Below are positions 58,301-64,000 of a stretch of 64,000 nt of DNA, in pieces (the first letter of the stretch is position 1; every line of letters starts with the position of its first letter). Made by a program: the position numbers and the translations under genes. Under the pieces are notes generated by a model. It was not told the origin of the DNA, ran no database searches, and worked only from the letters and a program-made list of their open reading frames with translations. The DNA lies in NCBI GenBank assembly GCA_963709175.1, contig CAVPVK010000011.1, forward strand, positions 744,001 to 808,000, read 5' to 3'. This DNA is from JANXQG01 sp963709175. Lineage in GTDB: Bacteria > Planctomycetota > Planctomycetia > Pirellulales > Thermoguttaceae.

Positions 58301-61300
58301 CGACGAGATCACCGTGGGGAACAGCGTCAACCTGGCGGCGGGGACGATCATCAACATATCCCAGCTTTTGAACAGTTCGCTGCAAAGCGCCTCGTCGTAC
58401 GATCTCATCACCGCGCCGAGCATCACCGCCGGATCGCTGGCGCTGACCGGCCTGCCGCTGACCCGGCAGCACTATTCGCTGGTGAACTCCGGGGGCACGC
58501 TGATGTTGGACGTCAGCGCGGCCACCGCCGCCAACCTGGTCTGGCAGGGCGGCCTGAATGGCAACGCCTGGGACGTGCAGACGACCAAGAACTGGTACAA
58601 CACGACGGCCGCACAGAGCGACTACTTCTATAACCTCGACAACGTCACATTCAACGACTCGGGCAGCAGCAAAGGCACAATCAACCTGACGACGAACGTG
58701 CAACCGGGATCGGTGACCTTCAGCATGACCTCGGCTACCAGCGCCTACACGCTGACGGGCACCGGCGGCATTACCGGCTCAACCGGCCTGGTGATGTCCG
58801 GCTCGGGCATGCTCACGATCGCCACCCCGAACACTTACACCGGCGAGACCGACATCAACGGCGGCACAGTGAACGTCGTGGCCGGGGGGGCCCTGGGCGA
58901 TGCGAGCAATTCGCATACGACCAACATCGCCGCCAATGCCGTCAACCTGGCCACCGTAAACGTCAACGGCGGGACGCTCTCCGGCCAGGCCCTCACGGTC
59001 GGCTCGGCGGGCAACGGTAGCTTGAATGTCTCCAACGGCCAGGTCGTCGTCGGCTCGGGCGGAGCGACGTTCGGCGGCGCAACCGGCGGGGTCGCCAGTC
59101 TGAGCCTTTCGGGCAGCAGCTCGATCACGCTCACCGCCAATGTCCCCTTCATCCTAGGCAACAACGGCGGCACGGCAACCGCCGTGGTCGGCGGCAGCTC
59201 CAGCATCGTGAACACCTTTGTGGGCGGCGATCCGCAGTTCGTCGTCGGCAACGGCTCTAGCTCGGTGGCAACCCTCACGCAGAGCGGCAACACGACCATC
59301 AACACCGCGGCAGGCGAGTTCTGGGTCGGCAACGGCGGCGCCACCGGCACCTTCAACATGTCCGGCGGCTCGCTCACGGTGGGCAACTGGTTCGTCCTGG
59401 GCCGCAGCTACCCGAATAATCCGGGCGGCATCGCCCAAATGAACATGAGCGGCGGCGTGGTCACCAACACCGGCGGCGGGAACTTCGAGGTGGCCGAGGC
59501 CGGCACCAGCGGCACGCTCTCCCAGACAGGCGGCGCGATCAACCTCGTGGGCCCGCAGATGTGGGTCGGCGCCGGCGGCAACGGACTGTACACGATCTCC
59601 AGCGCCAGTTTGAACATCAATAGCGCCCTGGTCGTCGGCCAATACAGCGGCTCCAGCGGCACAATGACCGAACTGTCCGGCGCCACCGTCTCGCTCGGCG
59701 GCGACAACACCTTCATCGGCAACAACAGCGGCGCGACGGGTGTCTTCAACCTCCAGGGCGGCACGTTCACTGGCTGGGACGTCCGCGCCGGCGTCTACGG
59801 CAACGGCACCTTCAACCAGAGCGGAGGCGTGGCCAACGTCAACGGGTGGCTCCGCCTGGGCGAGGACCCGAACTCGACGGGCGTTTACAACTTGAGCGGC
59901 GGCACGATGAACGCGAACCTGATGTTCCGCCTCGGCGAGGAAGGAAGCGGCACGGCGAACATCAGCGGCAATGCCGTGCTGAACGTGGCCCAGGATATTA
60001 CCTTGGGTCTGCCCATCGACAATAATACCCTGCCCGGCGCTGGCACGCTGAATTTGAGCCAAAGCGCCGTCGTTAACGTTGCCGGCGGGTTCTATCCCGG
60101 CAACGGTGGCGGGACCGGTGTAGTGAACATTGGCGGCAATTCCAGCCTGCAGATTACCGGCGGCGGGAACTTCGACATCGGCGACAGCACCGGCGGCGCC
60201 GGCAATCTAAACACCAGCGGCACCGTGAACCAGACGGGCGGCACGATCAGCCTGGCCAGCGGGCAATTCATGGTCAGCAATGGCAGCCAAGGAAGCGGCG
60301 TCTTCAATATGTCCGGCGGCGTGCTCAATGTGGCAAACTGGATTCCCGTCGGCCGCACGGAGGGCACGGGCGTCGTCAACATGAGCGGTGGTGTCATCAA
60401 TAAGACGGGCGGCGGCAATATCATTTTGGGCTCTATCGCCGGCAACGGTACCTGGAATATGAACGGCGGCCTGGTCCTTAACAACAGCCTCCTCATCCTG
60501 GGCGAGAGCTGGGTGTTCACCAACGGCGGCCCCACCGTCATTGGCAATGGCAATTTCTATCTTAATGGCGGCACTCTCCAAGCGACCGGCGTGAGCAGCA
60601 ACGGCCAGGGCAGCGGCAATCTGTACTTCAACGGCGGCGTGTTGCAGGCCTCCGCCGGCAACGGGAACTACCTGGCCAACAACGGCGGCGACTATATCCA
60701 GGGCGGCGGAGCGATCATCGACACCAACGGCAATGGTATTACCATCGGCGCCGCGACTGGCGCCGGATCCCGCGCTCAGCGGCAGCGACGGCGGCCTGAC
60801 CAAGCAAGGCGCCGGTTGGCTCACTCTCACCAACGCCAACAACACCTACGCCGGCGGCACGCGGATCAACGGCGGCCTGCTCCAGGTCCCCAGCGACGGC
60901 GCCCTCGGGGCTGTGCCGGCCAATGAGCAGGTCAATATCACCATCAACAACGGTGGGGAGTTGTACAATGACGGCGGCCAGTTGACACTGAGCGGAAATC
61001 GCGACATCCTGCTCGGCCCGGGCACGCAGTACATCCAGCCTGGCTGGGGTCCCAGTGGCATAACCGTCAATGGACAGATCACCGGTTCCGGCGGTCTGGC
61101 TGTGCCGTGGGACGGCGGCGTGCTGACCCTGAACAACTCCAATAGCTACCAAGGCGCCACGACCATCGGCACCACGGCTGGTCCGTTCTACTGGATTAAC
61201 GGGGCTGCGAATGTCACCCTGCGGTTGGGCAACAACAACGCCCTGCCAGGCACCGACCTGCTCTTCGGTAGCGACGCCAACAACAACACGGCCACGCTCG

Positions 61301-61776
61301 ACATGAACGGCTTCAACGCCACCGTCGGGGCCCTGAGCGGCGGAACCAACGCGGTCATCGACGATGAGAACGGCAACGGCGTGAACACCCTGACCGTGGG
61401 CAACAACAACGCCAGCGGGACGTTTGCCGGGACTATCCAGAATACGACGGGCTCGATCGGCCTCGCCAAGATCGGGACCGGCACGCTGGTGCTGTCCGGG
61501 TCGAACAGCTACGACGGCGGCACCTATGTCGAGGACGGCACGTTGGCGGTGACGACCGCTAGCGCCCTTCCGTCCGGAGAAAGCCTGGCGGTGGGGGCCG
61601 GCGGTACGTTCATCTTCGACCCGTCGATCGGCGCCGGAGCGGTGCAGTCGGCTCCGCCCGCCGCCGGAGCAGGAGTTGCCGCCGTGCCCGAACCGGGCGC
61701 GATTGCCCTTTTGCTGACGGGACTACTCGCGGGCGCCGGCCTCACCTGGAAGCGAAAAGACGCGAGTAACATCTAG
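55383..61776 (+). CDS. giant LamG / beta-strand-repeat PEP-CTERM protein (one frameshift)
   Basis: A surface protein of about 2130 residues starting at ATG 55383 (AGGAGG upstream). A signal peptide (VVWLGLGLLVLGSTTPAWAQ) is followed by a LamG/concanavalin-like domain (about 30-250) and a long passenger of autotransporter-type repeats (NVSGNAVFNIGQDLTLGLP, TKIGAGTLGLTGASTYSG and similar). A block at about 57000-57200 is duplicated at 59840-60050. The C-terminus is a PEP-CTERM signal (VPEPGAIALLLTGLLAGAGLTWKRK), not a beta-barrel. The frame is open for 1847 residues, then one shift near 60765 is needed to continue. Likely an exosortase-anchored adhesin or glycan-binding protein. Confidence 0.85.
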
Positions 61777-61955
61777 TTGGTTCGACAGTTTTTGCCGGCT
61801 GTCGCGGCAGGGCTTTCCCGAGCTTGGACTTGCCGCGGCGGCCGGCTTATTCTTACGGCTGGCAACTACGTCAGGCGATCGAGGACCTTGCGGAATGGCG
61901 GAGCCGGTCGTGAAAGGACGCTCGGCAAAACGCAAAAGCGATGTGAGGAGGCATT

Positions 61956-63038
61956 TTGGCATTGGAGATGGCTGGGGTGCTCGGTAAGAGCAGGTGTTTC
62001 ATGGGGAAGGCGCGTCAGCTCGGCTTTACCCTCGTGGAACTGTTGGTGGTCATCGCCATCATCGGCATCCTGGTGGGGTTGCTGCTGCCGGCGGTGAATG
62101 CGGCGCGGGAAGCCGGCCGCCGCACGCAGTGCGCCAATAACCTCCGCCAGATCGCCCTGGCCTGCCATGCCTACAGCGAGGCCCTGGGGGTCTTTCCCGC
62201 TGGCGGCATCCAGGCCAAGCCCTGCGACCCCATCCAGAACGACAACGGTTGGGTTGACTATCCGCCGGACACCAGCGACGACAAGTGGAGCAGCAACTAC
62301 AGTTGGGCCACGCTGATCCTGCCGTATATCGATCAGGAACCGGTTTACCGCATGTACAATTTCGCCCTCGATCACCTCGACCCCGCGAACGCCACAGCCC
62401 GCTCGCGGCCGATCGCGACCTACGTCTGTCCCGACGACACGATGCAGATCGACGAGCCGCGCCCCGGGCAGTTGGGCTGGAACCTGGGCCGAGGCGTTGC
62501 CAATCCGCCCTATTACTGGAACTGGGACAACTGGTCGCGCCTGCGGTTGAACTACGCGGCCTGTTACGGCAATACGGGCTATAACCAGACCGCGATGGGC
62601 GGCGTGGCCTTCCTGGGCGGCATGTTCACCAACGGCAAAGGCTACTCGACAGCCTCGATCGCCGACGGCGCCAGCAACACTCTTGCGTTCAGCGAGGTCC
62701 TCCCCGGCCACGGGCCCTACTACGAAGGGCCGCCGGGCGATGGCATGGTTTCCGAAGGCGGCCAGGCATTTGAAGGCTACGTGACGCCGAACTCTTCGGC
62801 CCCCGACATCGTCTGCAACGTCTGCCCACAATCCCGCGCCGTACCCAATGTCGGTTGCATCGTCTCGATGGTCGACTCCCAGCAGTACCAGGCAGCCCGC
62901 AGTCCCCATCCCGGCGGCGTGGTCTCGGCTTTCGGTGACGCGGCCATGCGGTTCATTGCCAACGGCGTGGACATCAACGTCTGGCGGGCCCTCTGCTCGT
63001 CGTGCGGCGGCGAAAGCCTGGACGGAGGCAGCTATTGA
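61956..63038 (+). CDS. DUF1559 protein with prepilin-type leader
   Basis: A 360-residue paralogue of the protein at 19009-20118. GGAGG precedes TTG 61956; ATG 62001 (MGKARQLGFTLVELLVVIAI), giving a more usual short leader, is a good alternative. After the prepilin-type helix (GFTLVELLVVIAIIGILVGLLLPAVNAAREAGRRTQC) comes the DUF1559 domain with family phrases NGWVDYPPD, INYAACYGN-like LNYAACYGNTG, SIADGASNTLAFSEVLPG and the C-terminal SPHPGGVVSAFGDAAMRFIANGVDINVWRALCS. It overlaps the next gene by one base. Confidence 0.92.
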   Translation: MALEMAGVLGKSRCFMGKARQLGFTLVELLVVIAIIGILVGLLLPAVNAAREAGRRTQCANNLRQIALACHAYSEALGVFPAGGIQAKPCDPIQNDNGWVDYPPDTSDDKWSSNYSWATLILPYIDQEPVYRMYNFALDHLDPANATARSRPIATYVCPDDTMQIDEPRPGQLGWNLGRGVANPPYYWNWDNWSRLRLNYAACYGNTGYNQTAMGGVAFLGGMFTNGKGYSTASIADGASNTLAFSEVLPGHGPYYEGPPGDGMVSEGGQAFEGYVTPNSSAPDIVCNVCPQSRAVPNVGCIVSMVDSQQYQAARSPHPGGVVSAFGDAAMRFIANGVDINVWRALCSSCGGESLDGGSY

Positions 63039-63457
63039 TGCGACCCCTGCGGCGGAAAAACGCTGTGGCCGCCTGGCTGGCGGCAGCCTGCGCCCTGGCC
63101 GTAAGTGGATGCGGCGAATCGAAGTATCCTTCCGCGACGGCGACCGGCCGAGTCACCATCGACGGCGTGGCGGTGCCCGTGGGCGTGATTACCTTCAGCC
63201 CGACGGCTGGCACGTCGGGCCCGGTCGTTGGCGCGGCGATCAGCAATGGCGCGTATCGTTGCGAGCAGGTGCCGCAGGGCAAGCTGCAAGTGACCTTCAT
63301 CGCCCAGGCGGCCGAGCCGATGACGATTTCCCACAGCGCGGACCACGTGCCGCACCAGGTCCCCAAGGACATCCTCCCGCCAAACTGCCGCGCGGGCCAA
63401 CCCGCCCAGATCGGTCCCGGCGAGAACCAGCTGAATTTTGACCTCAAGAGCAAGTAA
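63038..63457 (+). CDS. small lipoprotein following DUF1559 gene
   Basis: A 139-residue lipoprotein; ATG 63038 shares one base with the preceding stop (TGATG), and GGAGG lies about 10 bases upstream, so translation is coupled. The lipobox LAVSGC gives a lipid-anchored Cys near residue 25. The mature part is a small beta-sandwich-like domain (ATGRVTIDGVAVPVGVITFSP, GPGENQLNFDLKSK) of the kind often found after DUF1559 genes in planctomycetes. Function unknown; the two products may act as a unit. Confidence 0.85.
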   Translation: MRPLRRKNAVAAWLAAACALAVSGCGESKYPSATATGRVTIDGVAVPVGVITFSPTAGTSGPVVGAAISNGAYRCEQVPQGKLQVTFIAQAAEPMTISHSADHVPHQVPKDILPPNCRAGQPAQIGPGENQLNFDLKSK

Positions 63458-63509
63458 ACTATAGTTCGCGTAAGCTAAATCCCCTTCGCCTCAAAAGGAT
63501 CCTCCCACC

Positions 63510-64000
63510 ATGACTCTCCGCTCCGCCTTGCTCTTCGCTTTGCTGCTTGTCGCGGCGCCGGCGCCGGCCCAAACGCCCCTGGAAATCGACCTGCAGGCCC
63601 CCGGCACGCCCGTCAGCCCCACTTTGCACGGACTGATGACGGAAGAGATCAATTACTCCTACGATGGCGGCCTATACGCCGAGCTGATCCGCAATCGGGC
63701 ATTCCTCGACGACACCCAGAACCAGCCCGTCCATTGGACCACAATCGAGCAGCGCGGAGCGGGAGGGCGAAATCAAGATCGTCGCCACCCACCCCCTCAC
63801 CGACAAACTCCCCAACAGCCTGGAAGTAAACGTCAGACGGGCCACGGCCGATGCGCCGTTCCGCGTCGTTAACGACGGTTATTGGGGCATTCCCATTAAG
63901 CCCAATACGACTTATCGGGCCTCGTTCTACGTCCAGGGTGGCGGTCAGGCGGGCCGCAGGCCGCAGAACCCGCCGCGGAGCCCGCGGCGCCGGGCAGTTG
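63510..64000 (+). pseudogene. alpha-L-arabinofuranosidase (GH51-like), N-terminal part, frameshifted, runs off window
   Basis: ATG 63510 opens a signal peptide (MTLRSALLFALLLVAAPAPAQ) and the GH51-type N-terminus (SPTLHGLMTEEINYSYDGGLYAELIRNRAFLDD). A shift near 63757 is needed to continue with EIKIVATHPLTDKLPNSLEVNVRRA and GYWGIPIKPNTTYRASFYVQG. The gene continues beyond the window. Expected role is removal of arabinose from arabinans or arabinoxylans, in keeping with the XylR-type regulator upstream. Confidence 0.75.

Overview
The window looks like a high-GC chromosome segment of a planctomycete, probably of the Pirellulales type. The signs are paralogous DUF1559 proteins with prepilin-like leaders, a PSD1 cytochrome (DUF1549/DUF1553) paired with a DUF1501 protein, PEP-CTERM giant repeat proteins, a ThuA-domain protein, FGE-sulfatase domains and a cysteine-dyad secreted protein. 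No taxonomic marker search was possible, so this is inferred from family content.

Layout. 0-4.7 kb: the 3' part of rpoC, a sigma70-like promoter, rpsL and rpsG, then a beta-decarboxylating dehydrogenase where fusA/tuf would be expected. 4.7-8.4 kb: a small conserved-looking gene, a ThuA protein, and a compact group II intron with its reverse transcriptase. 8.4-20.1 kb: a TMTC-like TPR membrane protein, a GH29 fucosidase, a large intergenic region with a nested RNA-like fold, the cysteine-rich secreted protein, a GT39-like glycosyltransferase, an HD-GYP/PAS/GGDEF protein and a DUF1559 protein. 20.4-31.1 kb: broken FAH-family gene, GlcG/HbpS-like gene, PSD1 (broken) plus DUF1501, an S9 peptidase with a VHL-beta-like insertion, a small GspF-like membrane protein and a decayed glycosidase. 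31.2-33.4 kb: a STAS protein and an FHA-GAF-SpoIIE phosphatase, a likely partner-switching pair.

33.4-49.65 kb is accessory. An intact tRNA-His at 49573-49647 (minus strand) has a second copy of its 3' half plus its downstream hairpin at 35221-35306. Remnants of the same tyrosine-recombinase C-terminus lie beside both copies. This is the footprint of integration at tRNA-His, possibly two tandem events. One boundary was later split by an IS (33507-35209) with clear inverted ends and an 8-bp target duplication. Cargo includes a PEP-CTERM protein, a giant FGE/beta-repeat gene with many frameshifts, a PAP2 remnant, a BlaI repressor with an M56-peptidase/LRR sensor whose promoter is flanked by two matching operators, and a decayed IS3 element.

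49.65-64 kb: a fused ResB-CcsA cytochrome c assembly gene (several frameshifts), a XylR-type regulator, a second giant LamG/beta-repeat PEP-CTERM protein, a DUF1559 protein overlapping a small lipoprotein, and the start of a GH51-like arabinofuranosidase. This last set suggests carbohydrate-responsive surface functions.

Many long genes carry single-base frameshifts (FAH, PSD1, CcsBA, both giant proteins, GH51, PAP2, FGE, IS3 OrfB). Some may be assembly errors; the dense cluster at 38.8-42.7 kb may be real decay. Gene calls there should be read with that in mind.
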